DNA of 9,175 nt from Methanomethylovorans sp. PtaU1.Bin073. GTDB taxonomy: Archaea > Halobacteriota > Methanosarcinia > Methanosarcinales > Methanosarcinaceae. Made by a program: the position numbers and the translations under genes. The notes under the pieces were generated by a model that was not told the DNA's origin, did no database searches, and saw only the letters and a program-made list of their open reading frames with translations. Below, in pieces: positions 1 to 6,342 of the stretch. The DNA is taken from contig MVQW01000163.1 of assembly GCA_002067265.1 (NCBI GenBank), forward strand, positions 1-9,175. Direction: 5' to 3'. Every line of letters begins with the position of its first letter. Position 1 is the first letter of the stretch.

Positions 1-1060
1 TTGCATAAGCATCTATGATCTGTATAGGTGTATCAATATCAAGTTCATCCACCAGCAATGCATGGTCTGCCCATAGGGCTACTCTAATCCTTCCCGTATC
101 ATCGGAAACATATATATTTGAGACCATGTTCACGGTGCCATCATCCCTGTTGAATTCCCTTATTTCCCCTAATCCGGATACAGAGCCCTGTATAGAGTAG
201 GATTCTCCAGGTACGATATCTGCTATGGCAGTAAAGTTTTCCTGGTATTTCACAGAAGTTTCGGTTTTCTTTAGCAGGCTGTGGTTTCCGATCTGTATTT
301 CTACCTGCTGATTGAAATTGTTTTCCCGTGCATAGCCATTTATTACCTCTACAGCATCTCCCAGGCGAAGCTCTGCCATCTTATCGGTCTTCTCGTCCCA
401 CAGTGTTATCCTGATCTTACCAGTATCATCACCGATGGTAATATTTCCCACACGGCCCTTTGAGCCGTCTTTCTTGTTGAAAGTACGGATGTCTGAAATA
501 TCAAGCAACCTTCCTATGACATTAATGCTACCCATTCCGTTTTTGATATCTGCGATCTTCATTGAAGCATTTTTTACATTAACTTCTTCATCGGTCTGTG
601 ACAGCACCCCGTTACTACCAATATTTACTTCCACTCCTGAATATCCTTCTTTTACATAACCTCCTAATTGCAGGTTATGACCAATTTCAATAAACCCTTG
701 GTTGATCAGGTCTGCTTTATCATCCCATAGAGTTATCCTTATACTTCCAGTTTCATCAGCAACCAGAAGATTTCCAACTCTTCCCACAGTACCATCGCTA
801 CGTGTGAATTCTCTTATTGGGAAAACAGATACTACCTTTGCAATGAAATTAACATTCCCACTGTCACTTTTTATATCTGCTACCTTTTGTGAAGATTTTC
901 CAGTTTCGTTCAGCCCCAGGTCATGTGCCACAAGCATAGCTGCTGTCTTTTCATCACAAAGGCCGCCCATTTGTTCCACTTTCTCATTTACCTTTTCAGT
1001 AAATTCTTCCTTGGTTATGGATTTACTAAGTTTAGAGTAGATCTCGTCTATCCCGGTCAT
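1..1060 (-). CDS. rpa: Replication protein A (RPA), single-stranded DNA-binding protein with serial OB folds; 3' end beyond the window
   Basis: I translated the minus strand by hand from the ATG at 1060-1058; 353 codons are open to the window edge, so the C-terminus is missing. After a helical N-terminal segment (residues 1-55) come three repeats of an OB-fold signature at about 58-155, 168-265 and 278-353. Each carries a core like R-x-F-x-(R/K)-x-DG, then N-x-x-(V/I), then D-(D/E)-TG-x-IR-(I/V)-(T/A)-LW (for example DDTGKIRITLW at 211-221). These are hallmarks of archaeal RPA, which coats single-stranded DNA in replication, recombination and repair. Methanosarcina RPA1 has four such folds, so at least one more probably lies outside the window; this is an inference. 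RPA2/RPA3-type proteins have fewer OB folds plus a zinc finger, so they fit less well. A Shine-Dalgarno-like AAGGAA sits 5 nt before the start. The gene diverges from kptA. Confidence 0.93.
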   Translation of the reverse strand, partial: MTGIDEIYSKLSKSITKEEFTEKVNEKVEQMGGLCDEKTAAMLVAHDLGLNETGKSSQKVADIKSDSGNVNFIAKVVSVFPIREFTRSDGTVGRVGNLLVADETGSIRITLWDDKADLINQGFIEIGHNLQLGGYVKEGYSGVEVNIGSNGVLSQTDEEVNVKNASMKIADIKNGMGSINVIGRLLDISDIRTFNKKDGSKGRVGNITIGDDTGKIRITLWDEKTDKMAELRLGDAVEVINGYARENNFNQQVEIQIGNHSLLKKTETSVKYQENFTAIADIVPGESYSIQGSVSGLGEIREFNRDDGTVNMVSNIYVSDDTGRIRVALWADHALLVDELDIDTPIQIIDAYA

Positions 1061-1065
1061 GATAA

Positions 1066-1071
1066 TTCCTT
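1066..1071 (-). promoter_or_regulatory. Ribosome binding site of the RPA gene
   Basis: On the minus strand AAGGAA lies 5 nt ahead of the ATG at 1060. It supports this start and shows that the message is leadered. A loose AT-rich TATA candidate (ATTAAACTTAA, around 1100-1110 on the minus strand) could drive it, but I cannot settle that promoter from sequence alone. Confidence 0.55.
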
Positions 1072-1190
1072 AGACATGTATTATTTGGAGCACTTTCATT
1101 AAGTTTAATCGCTCAGATTTGTGTAACTGATAGCATGAGAGTGTATTAAATCTGACGAAACTATAGTCATAGATTCCTTCTTCTCGATAA

Positions 1191-1200
1191 CATATATTAA
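1191..1200 (+). promoter_or_regulatory. TATA box of kptA, predicting a leaderless or very short-leader mRNA
   Basis: The string CATATATTAA is a good archaeal TATA element. Archaeal transcription usually starts about 25 nt downstream of the box centre, here near 1220. The kptA ATG is at 1231, so the 5' untranslated region would be about 10 nt or less. There is no strong Shine-Dalgarno sequence before the ATG, which fits. The assignment is inferred from spacing. Confidence 0.55.
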
Positions 1201-1230
1201 CAATTAATTACATCTCAGGATCGATACATC

Positions 1231-1860
1231 ATGATCCGTAAGTGCAATGAGCATGGATATTTCAGAGGTGAGACATGCCCGGCATGCGGTGTGGAAGGCC
1301 GGTACGTCCTTGATGATGACCGCGAGGAACGTTTAGGAAAGTTTGTTTCTGGGGCACTAAGGCATTTCCCTGCAGAAGTCGGTCTAAAAATGGACCACCA
1401 TGGCTGGGTTAGTCTGGGACATCTTCTGGATGTTCTAAGTGAAAGATATAGATGGGGTACTAAAGAAAGGCTCATTGCTCTTGTTAAGTCTGACAGGAAA
1501 CACCGGTATGAGATAGATGGCAAACACATAAGGGCAAAGTACGGTCATTCTGTAGACGTAGAACTGGAATCCGATTACCCTGAAAATGAGCTTCCATCAC
1601 TATATTATGGTGTCAGCCAGGAAGAAGTCGATATGCTGCTTGAGAGTGGTATTATGCCTATCCGGCAAACATATGTACATCTTAGCACATCTTATGAACG
1701 AGCTGTAGAAGCTGCTCTTGTGCATACTGATAATCCTGTGATACTTGAGATTGATGCTGATTCTGCGCAAACAGATGGGATAATACTCATAACAGCCAAT
1801 GAGGATATTGCTCTGGCAAGATCTATCCCGGCTGAGTATCTAAGCATAGTTGAGAACTAA
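1231..1860 (+). CDS. kptA: RNA 2'-phosphotransferase (Tpt1/KptA family) with N-terminal zinc-knuckle motif
   Basis: A 209-residue protein. The family moves an internal RNA 2'-phosphate to NAD+, giving a 2'-OH RNA, nicotinamide and ADP-ribose 1'',2''-cyclic phosphate. The N-terminus has C5-x2-H8 and C16-x2-C19, a probable zinc site; an N-terminal zinc motif of this kind is not part of bacterial or yeast Tpt1. The core then follows: GALRH (R44, H45), HHGWV with a winged-helix-like domain to about 105, IRAKYGHS (R101), LYYG (124-127) and IRQTYVHLS (R145, H150). The catalytic Arg-His-Arg-Arg tetrad known in Tpt1 is therefore intact as R44/H45/R101/R145. The usual LYHGT motif reads LYYGV, so its His is Tyr126. 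The in vivo substrate is unclear in archaea, because RtcB-type tRNA ligation leaves no 2'-phosphate. The gene converges on rtcA with an 18-bp gap and diverges from the RPA gene. Confidence 0.93.
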   Translation: MIRKCNEHGYFRGETCPACGVEGRYVLDDDREERLGKFVSGALRHFPAEVGLKMDHHGWVSLGHLLDVLSERYRWGTKERLIALVKSDRKHRYEIDGKHIRAKYGHSVDVELESDYPENELPSLYYGVSQEEVDMLLESGIMPIRQTYVHLSTSYERAVEAALVHTDNPVILEIDADSAQTDGIILITANEDIALARSIPAEYLSIVEN

Positions 1861-1878
1861 GCTGGTTATCTCACTTTT

Positions 1879-2874
1879 TCACTTCACCGATATCTCGGTG
1901 AGTTTTTCCTTTTCCTTTATCTCGAACTCTACGCCTAGAAGTAACTCTGTTATATAGATATTTGTCAGTGTATGTTTTGAGAGTTCGTACGTTGTGAAAG
2001 TCCCACCCCTGGCAAGGCCCATATAGGTTACAAGCTGGTCTGCCAGGTAAGGATCCACTGAAGCACCGGAGCTGATGTTCTTTATCATGCGTTCTGCAGC
2101 TATTTCCCCCACTTTTTCTGCAGGAAGCCCCCTCTTTCCAAGATGGCTGGCACCATTATAATTGCTCCATAATGTTATGCCACTTCCAGTTGAAATCTCA
2201 TCTTTACTGCATACTGCTATCTCGCATTCAATTCCCTTGCTTTCCAGCAGTTTTTTAGCTGCCTGGGATTGGCGTTGTGCCACATGTTCAGGCAGATTCG
2301 AAGCATGAGATATTCCTTTAATATTAGGTTCCGATCTTTCAAACTCAAATCCATGTAACTTCGAAGGTTCAAAAGCTGCACGTACTTTCCCACCTCCTTC
2401 AGGGTAGTATCCTCTTTTTAGAGTTTCTATGTTACAGCGATATCCCATTTGTTCAAGTGCTTTACAGGTCACGTTATTAAGATAGTCCATTGTCGGAGAC
2501 CATGCCACATCAGTTCCACCGGTGACCTCAAGTGTGATCTCTCCTCTGGAAAAGGCTGTCATAGGCATGATACATTGAAGCAGGAGGGATATGCTTCCTG
2601 CAGTACCTATATCTACAGTATATGTTGCCCCCTTTATTTCCACTGGAGAGAAGATGATTTCCTGGGAACCAATATGCAGCCCTTTAACTTCTGCACCAGT
2701 GAGTTTTGCAGCAGTTTCTATTGCTTTCATATGCTGAGCCTTAACCCCGGGCTGTGATCTATTGGATCTTATATTAAAGATCCTTACATCCGTTGATGTA
2801 ATACTTGCCAAAGCAACGGCAGTTCTCAAGATCTGCCCACCTCCCTCACCGTAAGAGCCGTCGATTTCTATCAT
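1879..2874 (-). CDS. rtcA: RNA 3'-terminal phosphate cyclase
   Basis: A 331-residue protein, close to the usual length of about 340. RtcA uses ATP to convert an RNA 3'-phosphate into a 2',3'-cyclic phosphate through enzyme-AMP and RNA-adenylate intermediates. The family signature DGSYGEGGGQILR is at residues 5-17. Near the C-terminus, GLARGGTF is followed by SKHTLTN, whose His301 aligns in position with the adenylated histidine known in E. coli RtcA (His309). The start codon ATG (2874-2872) overlaps the stop of the upstream flavoprotein gene as ATGA, which argues for cotranscription and translational coupling and fixes the start. It converges on kptA, another RNA-phosphate enzyme. Terminal cyclase fits better than the eukaryotic Rcl1-like relatives because the catalytic His and the Gly-rich N-terminal motif are both kept. 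Confidence 0.95.
   Translation of the reverse strand: MIEIDGSYGEGGGQILRTAVALASITSTDVRIFNIRSNRSQPGVKAQHMKAIETAAKLTGAEVKGLHIGSQEIIFSPVEIKGATYTVDIGTAGSISLLLQCIMPMTAFSRGEITLEVTGGTDVAWSPTMDYLNNVTCKALEQMGYRCNIETLKRGYYPEGGGKVRAAFEPSKLHGFEFERSEPNIKGISHASNLPEHVAQRQSQAAKKLLESKGIECEIAVCSKDEISTGSGITLWSNYNGASHLGKRGLPAEKVGEIAAERMIKNISSGASVDPYLADQLVTYMGLARGGTFTTYELSKHTLTNIYITELLLGVEFEIKEKEKLTEISVK
1884..1907 (+). terminator. Hairpin plus T5 terminator for kptA, inside the 3' end of rtcA
   Basis: A perfect 7-bp stem, TCACCGA (1884-1890) with TCGGTGA (1895-1901), has a TATC loop. One G and then TTTTT follow at 1903-1907, with more T-rich sequence beyond. It sits 24 nt after the kptA stop and within the last codons of the opposing rtcA, so the kptA transcript would end antisense to rtcA. 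Archaeal termination depends mainly on the T tract; the hairpin may be incidental. Confidence 0.5.
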
Positions 2875-4247
2875 CGTGCATCCTTTCTTGGCATTTTTTT
2901 ATATGCACCTTTCACAGCAAAAAGCAGTGGATCCTGCAGTGTAGATACAACTGGCGAATAACAAGTTTCCATTTCAAGAAGTTCGTCTATGGTTTGTTTT
3001 CTTTTTATTGCCAGTGAAAGCCCGTCAATGCGTTCTTTAGTACCAGTTGTTGAAATTATCTGAGCACCGACAAGGCATCTGTTGTGGAACAGAACCTTTA
3101 TGAATATCTTTCCTGCTCCCGGGAAATAATCGGCATGTGTTGATCCTGTAGATATACCGCTTATCACTCGGATTCCCTGTTTTTCTGCTTCTTTGGTAGT
3201 AACACCCACAGATCCGATTTGCAGATCTCCAACCACTGCAACCCAAGGATTGACCACAGGATTGAATTTTATGTCTTTATCAGCCAAGTTGTCAATTATT
3301 ACGCCTGCCATCCTGCGTGCTGTACTTGCCAGCTGACTGAGCATAGGTTTACCGGTAACAAAATTATTTATCTGTGTGCATTCTCCTCCGGCAAACACAT
3401 TCTCAATAACATTCCCATCTGCTAAGACTTGGAGTTTATCGTTTGTGAGTATTCCTCCTACAGTTCCTATATCTATTCTGGTTTCTGCTGCAAGGGATGT
3501 ATTAGGTGTCACACCAACTGAGATCAATACTACATCTGCAGGTATCTCTCTTCCATTGGCTGTAACTGAAGTAATCTTTTCCTCGCCATTAAGCGATTCA
3601 GGAGTATGTTCTGTTAGCACCTCTACACCTTCTCTCTCCAGATATGATATTACTGTCTCTGCCATATCTGGGTCAAGGCTGGATGAAAGGATAGTATTGC
3701 TACGGCTCAATAATGAGGTTCTTATTCCTCGGCGTGCAGTAGCTATGGCAACCTCACAACCTATAGAACCTGCGCCTATTATAACGGCATTTTTTGCATC
3801 TTTCAGAGCTTCAGCAATATGCATGCCGTCAGATAGTGTACGAAGAGTAAATACATTCTTTAGCAATGTTCCTGTTTCTATATTTCTTGGGATAGAGGCT
3901 TTGCTTCCGGTAGCGATCACGAGCTTGTCAAAAGCAAGCTTCTCATCTCCAATTCTTATTGTATTGCTAGTAAGGTCTATAGAATCTACCTGTGTTTCCA
4001 GTCTCAGTTTTATCCCCATTTCCTGGAAGAACTCAAGGTCTCTTACAATTAATTGTTCAAAATTAGGTATTTCACCTGAAAATACGTAAGGTATACCACA
4101 TTGACTATATGAGGCATGTTTATCGCTGGATATCACTGTCACTTCATAATTTCCATGCCTTGTGGCTCCTGTAGAGACTGCCATGCCAACTGCACCACCT
4201 CCAATGATCAAGAGCTTTTTACCTTGTCTTTTTTCTCTTTTTGCCAT
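2871..4247 (-). CDS. FAD-dependent pyridine nucleotide-disulfide oxidoreductase (CoA-disulfide reductase / NADH oxidase family)
   Basis: A 458-residue soluble flavoprotein. Seen in order: FAD-binding GGGAVG (16-21); YSQCGIPY, with the single redox-active Cys50 typical of CoA-disulfide reductase, NADH oxidase and NADH peroxidase; an ATGS segment (112-115); NAD(P)H-binding GAGSIG (158-163); a second FAD contact, VFAGGEC (284-290), with Glu where most relatives have Asp; and a C-terminal dimerisation domain with ETCYSPVV around Tyr430. There is no fused rhodanese domain, which argues against the CoADR-Rhd type. Substrate cannot be read from sequence: CoA disulfide, O2 or persulfide are all possible. 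The frame stays open upstream to a TTG at 4337, but that codon lies beside a TATA box, so I chose the ATG at 4247. Its ribosome binding site is weak. The gene overlaps rtcA by 4 nt. Confidence 0.88.
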   Translation of the reverse strand: MAKREKRQGKKLLIIGGGAVGMAVSTGATRHGNYEVTVISSDKHASYSQCGIPYVFSGEIPNFEQLIVRDLEFFQEMGIKLRLETQVDSIDLTSNTIRIGDEKLAFDKLVIATGSKASIPRNIETGTLLKNVFTLRTLSDGMHIAEALKDAKNAVIIGAGSIGCEVAIATARRGIRTSLLSRSNTILSSSLDPDMAETVISYLEREGVEVLTEHTPESLNGEEKITSVTANGREIPADVVLISVGVTPNTSLAAETRIDIGTVGGILTNDKLQVLADGNVIENVFAGGECTQINNFVTGKPMLSQLASTARRMAGVIIDNLADKDIKFNPVVNPWVAVVGDLQIGSVGVTTKEAEKQGIRVISGISTGSTHADYFPGAGKIFIKVLFHNRCLVGAQIISTTGTKERIDGLSLAIKRKQTIDELLEMETCYSPVVSTLQDPLLFAVKGAYKKMPRKDAR

Positions 4248-4338
4248 ATCACAAAACTCGGAACTCTCTGTATTTAGTTCATTCGTTTGTCTGATTTCTT
4301 CTTTCAATGGATGCTGAGTGTCTTTGAAAATCCACAAG

Positions 4339-4347
4339 TTTATTATA
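4339..4347 (-). promoter_or_regulatory. TATA box of the flavoprotein-rtcA operon
   Basis: The minus strand reads TATAATAAA. Transcription would start about 25 nt further on, near 4318, giving a leader of about 70 nt before the ATG at 4247. This placement rules out translation from the in-frame TTG at 4337, at least for transcripts from this promoter. Position and consensus are inferred by eye. Confidence 0.5.
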
Positions 4348-4359
4348 CTTCATACGGAT

Positions 4360-4384
4360 ATTACCTATTGTAATCATTACCTAT
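4360..4384 (-). repeat. 9-bp direct repeat just upstream of the flavoprotein TATA box
   Basis: On the minus strand ATAGGTAAT occurs twice (4376-4384 and 4360-4368), 16 bp start to start. The second copy ends 12 bp before the TATA box. The sequence joining the copies also makes a small dyad, GTAAT-G-ATTAC. Tandem sites at this distance upstream of a TATA/BRE are placed as an activator site would be, but no regulator is known to bind here. Confidence 0.4.
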
Positions 4385-4415
4385 ATGGCTACATTAACTT
4401 GAAATTGATCATTGA

Positions 4416-4440
4416 GGATACTCATGGGACATGAGTATTC
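4416..4440. repeat. Near-perfect 11-bp inverted repeat with 3-nt loop
   Basis: GGATACTCATG (4416-4426) pairs with CATGAGTATTC (4430-4440) around a GGA spacer. Ten pairs are Watson-Crick and one is G-T. It lies about 70 bp upstream of the flavoprotein TATA box and more than 400 bp before dnaG, with no T run after it. It could be an operator or an RNA hairpin. Confidence 0.6.
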
Positions 4441-4653
4441 TAATCACGCAAAAATAGTTATTCATCATCTAATTTACAATAATCGGGACATTAATCGGAA
4501 TTCACGTTTGATTATTAGCATCAAACATCCCATTTGATAAAATGCCAAAGGGAATGGCGATAAGGGTATGTAATGTACTTGTGATATTGGGTTTACCAAT
4601 TGAACGTTAGTTACCCTCGTAGTGCTGTGGACGTGTGTTCAATCTATAATAGG

Positions 4654-4678
4654 CATATGTAATGCTGGATTACATGTG
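4654..4678. repeat. 10-bp inverted repeat with 5-nt loop just after a candidate TATA box
   Basis: CATATGTAAT (4654-4663) pairs with ATTACATGTG (4669-4678) around GCTGG; one pair is T-G. It begins 2 bp after CTATAATA (4644-4651), so it would cover the start-site region if that box is used. This is where archaeal repressors often bind, but no regulator is known. Confidence 0.5.
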
Positions 4679-4738
4679 ACACGTCGGAAAAAACGAATCT
4701 ATTTGAGATAAGGTTCAGCAGAATGCTACTGTTGGAGT

Positions 4739-4831
4739 GACCTAAAAACGGTATCAGGTCCCTTGCACCTGAGCGTTGTAAGTTACTTGTTAGGCTGTTT
4801 TTGCAAGAATATCAAGCTGTGTGGCATAGCT
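4739..4831 (+). promoter_or_regulatory. dnaG: Possible structured leader of dnaG
   Basis: GACCT (4739-4743) can pair with AGGTC (4756-4760). Alternatively TCAGGT (4754-4759) can pair with ACCTGA (4767-4772). The two hairpins share bases and exclude each other. A T5 run follows at 4798-4802, then a 7-bp stem, AGCTGTG (4815-4821) with CATAGCT (4825-4831), 17 nt before the ribosome binding site. The pairing is seen by eye; a regulatory role is only inferred. Confidence 0.3.
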
Positions 4832-4848
4832 AACAGTAAAAATAATTC

Positions 4849-4852
4849 GGAG
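4849..4852 (+). promoter_or_regulatory. dnaG: Ribosome binding site of dnaG
   Basis: GGAG stands 8 nt before the ATG at 4861, a normal archaeal distance. It fixes the dnaG start and shows that the message is leadered. Confidence 0.65.
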
Positions 4853-4860
4853 ACTTATAT

Positions 4861-6186
4861 ATGCAAAATGCAGATACTACTAAATATATCATTCATTCAA
4901 AGATCAGCGCAGATGGTATTATCGAACGCCCGGATATCGTGGGTGCGATCTTCGGGCAGACCGAAGGCCTGCTTGGATCAGATCTGGATCTGAGGGATCT
5001 GCAAAAGACTGGAAGGATCGGAAGGATCGAGGTTCTTGTCAGTGCAAAGGGTGGTAAATCAAAGGGTACTATTCTTGTGCCTTCCAGTCTGGACAAGGTG
5101 GAAACATCTATCCTTGCTGCATCCCTGGAGACAATTGACAGGGTAGGACCATGCAGTGCAAAGATCGAAATAACTAACATTGAAGATGTAAGGGCTACCA
5201 AGAGGAAGCAGATCATAGAACGTGCGAAGTTTATCCTTACTGGCATGTTCGATACCAATGTACCGGAGTCTCAGGAAATAGCTGATGAGGTCCGACAGTC
5301 TGTACGCGTTGAGGAAATGCAGTATTTCGGGAAGAACAAGATTCCATGCGGTCCAGCTGTATTTGATTCAGATGCAATTGTTGTAGTTGAAGGCCGTGCT
5401 GATGTGTTAAATCTTCTCAGGTATGGTATCAAGAATACTATTTGCGTAGGTGGTACCAATGTGCCTCCTGAAGTTGCAGAACTGACAAAGAAAAAGGAAA
5501 CTGTAACTGCATTTACTGATGGTGATCGTGGAGGAGAACTAATTATCAAGGAACTTCTCCAGGTAGCTAACATTGATTACATTGCCCGCGCCCCGGATGG
5601 TAAGAGCGTTGAGGATCTTGTGCAGAAAGAAATAGTTAGGGCTCTAAGGCAGAAGATACCAGTAGAACAGGTAATGGACAAGTATTCTTTAAAGGATTCG
5701 GATTCTATGAAGGCTCCAGCTGTCCAGAGACTGCCAAAGCAGAAAGAAAGAAGAACTGTTGAGATCCCAAGGGTTGCCGCTCCGACCAAGTTGAAGAAAC
5801 GCCCAATTAAGCAGCGCGAGTTCCCTCAGGAATCTGTGGCGGTTCAGGCACTTCCAGAGGAAGAACAAGAAGTGGTGGAAGTAGTAAAACTCTCTCCAGC
5901 CGCTAAGAAGTTCAAATCTCATGCAGACGAACTTATGGGAACCTTTGGTGCACGCTTCCTGGATGCAGGTAACAATGTGATAGGTGAGACTGCTGTGCGA
6001 GACCTCGTCAATAACCTGAAGAACTATAATGGTGACATCAAAAGCGTTATCTTTGACGGTGTCATCACTCAAAGAATACTTGACATTGCGGAGAACAAGG
6101 GTATTGAAAACCTTGTTGGTGCTAAGATCGGAAGCATCACTAAGAGGCCTTCTTCAGTGAAAATACTAACCGTTAGAGATCTTTAA
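4861..6186 (+). CDS. dnaG: Archaeal DnaG (Toprim-domain primase-like protein, exosome-associated)
   Basis: A 441-residue protein. The N-terminal stretch [21 protein letters not shown] (8-28) and FGQTEGLLG (31-39) are characteristic of archaeal DnaG. The Toprim domain spans about 168-255, with catalytic Glu177 in VVVEGRADV and the DGD motif (D220, D222) in [10 protein letters not shown] charged, proline-rich linker at about 280-345 (basic first, then acidic LPEEEQE) leads to a conserved C-terminal domain at 345-441. Unlike bacterial DnaG there is no N-terminal zinc finger or helicase-binding domain, as is normal for archaea. Archaeal DnaG has primase activity in vitro and is a stable partner of the RNA exosome in Sulfolobus, so its main role may be RNA degradation or tailing. 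It has its own ribosome binding site, no close upstream neighbour and a strong T-rich terminator, so it is probably monocistronic. Confidence 0.96.
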   Translation: MQNADTTKYIIHSKISADGIIERPDIVGAIFGQTEGLLGSDLDLRDLQKTGRIGRIEVLVSAKGGKSKGTILVPSSLDKVETSILAASLETIDRVGPCSAKIEITNIEDVRATKRKQIIERAKFILTGMFDTNVPESQEIADEVRQSVRVEEMQYFGKNKIPCGPAVFDSDAIVVVEGRADVLNLLRYGIKNTICVGGTNVPPEVAELTKKKETVTAFTDGDRGGELIIKELLQVANIDYIARAPDGKSVEDLVQKEIVRALRQKIPVEQVMDKYSLKDSDSMKAPAVQRLPKQKERRTVEIPRVAAPTKLKKRPIKQREFPQESVAVQALPEEEQEVVEVVKLSPAAKKFKSHADELMGTFGARFLDAGNNVIGETAVRDLVNNLKNYNGDIKSVIFDGVITQRILDIAENKGIENLVGAKIGSITKRPSSVKILTVRDL

Positions 6187-6192
6187 TTCTCG

Positions 6193-6240
6193 AGGGTCAT
6201 CCCTTAATTTTTAGATCTTTTTCTTTTTTATTTCTTTTTT
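6193..6240 (+). terminator. Multi-T-tract terminator after dnaG
   Basis: A short AGGG-TCAT-CCCT hairpin (6193-6204) is followed by four T runs: T5 at 6208-6212, T5 at 6218-6222, T6 at 6224-6229 and T6 at 6235-6240. Successive oligo-T tracts are the known signal for archaeal termination. The first run begins about 20 nt after the dnaG stop. Confidence 0.8.
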
Positions 6241-6274
6241 CGCTCAAATTAACTAAGTTACAGTATCAGGTATC

Positions 6275-6286
6275 TTTATATATATA
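6275..6286 (+). promoter_or_regulatory. Strong TATA box of the UPF0058 gene
   Basis: TTTATATATATA matches the archaeal TATA consensus very well. Initiation would fall about 25 nt on, near 6305, leaving a leader of about 105 nt before the ATG at 6410. The placement just after the dnaG terminator shows that this gene has its own promoter. Confidence 0.7.
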
Positions 6287-6292
6287 GTAAAG

Positions 6293-6306
6293 GGAAATAT
6301 ATTTCC
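6293..6306. promoter_or_regulatory. 14-bp perfect palindrome over the predicted start site (candidate operator)
   Basis: GGAAATATATTTCC is self-complementary over all 14 bases. It starts 7 bp after the TATA box and covers the predicted transcription start, the usual position of archaeal repressor operators. The binding protein is unknown. It is the first of three palindromes in this promoter/leader. Confidence 0.55.
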
Positions 6307-6324
6307 GACAATAGTCTTTTATTG

Positions 6325-6338
6325 AAATCAATTGATTT
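6325..6338. repeat. Second 14-bp perfect palindrome in the UPF0058 leader
   Basis: AAATCAATTGATTT is self-complementary over all 14 bases. Its centre (6331.5) is 32 bp from that of the first palindrome (6299.5). Just before it, CAATA (6309-6313) and TATTG (6320-6324) can form a competing RNA hairpin. Confidence 0.5.
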
Positions 6339-6342
6339 ACGC

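Larger units (their letters stand above)
4348..4860. other. Gene-free intergenic region with inverted repeats between the flavoprotein gene and dnaG
   Basis: About 510 bp with no convincing coding sequence on either strand; the only small frames are short, lack ribosome binding sites or run out of frame into dnaG. It holds the direct repeat next to the flavoprotein promoter, two strong dyads (4416-4440 and 4654-4678), a weaker one (ATTGAAC 4599-4605 with GTTCAAT 4637-4643), and several hairpins in the 120 nt before dnaG. A possible plus-strand TATA (CTATAATA at 4644-4651) could start transcription near 4672 and give dnaG a leader of about 190 nt. I cannot identify a known RNA family here. Confidence 0.5.

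Noticed and set aside
702..1040. Plus-strand open frames over the RPA gene
   Set aside because: They mirror the conserved OB-fold coding sequence on the minus strand; the repeated similar peptides reflect the repeated OB motifs in antisense.
1..1060. Tandem repeat or mobile element suggested by recurring similar sequence in the RPA region
   Set aside because: The similarity is the internal protein repeat of three OB folds, not a DNA repeat with defined boundaries.
3376..4089. A 237-codon open frame on the plus strand
   Set aside because: It lies wholly antisense to the well-supported flavoprotein gene, has a composition typical of a shadow frame (Ser/Ile/Val rich) and matches no family I recognise.
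4542..4610. A 22-residue open frame (MPKGMAIRV...) in the intergenic region
   Set aside because: Too short to support, no ribosome binding site, and no recognisable relative.
4338..4860. tRNA or box C/D or H/ACA small RNA in the long intergenic region
   Set aside because: I looked for a cloverleaf with T-loop and acceptor stem, and for paired box C (RTGATGA) and box D (CTGA) motifs at proper spacing, and found none convincing.
4763..4993. A 76-codon frame upstream of and overlapping dnaG
   Set aside because: More than half of it overlaps the real dnaG start out of frame, and its first part lies in the structured leader; there is no ribosome binding site.
5689..6072. A 127-codon frame on the minus strand inside dnaG
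   Set aside because: Antisense to the dnaG linker and C-terminal domain, with no domain of its own.
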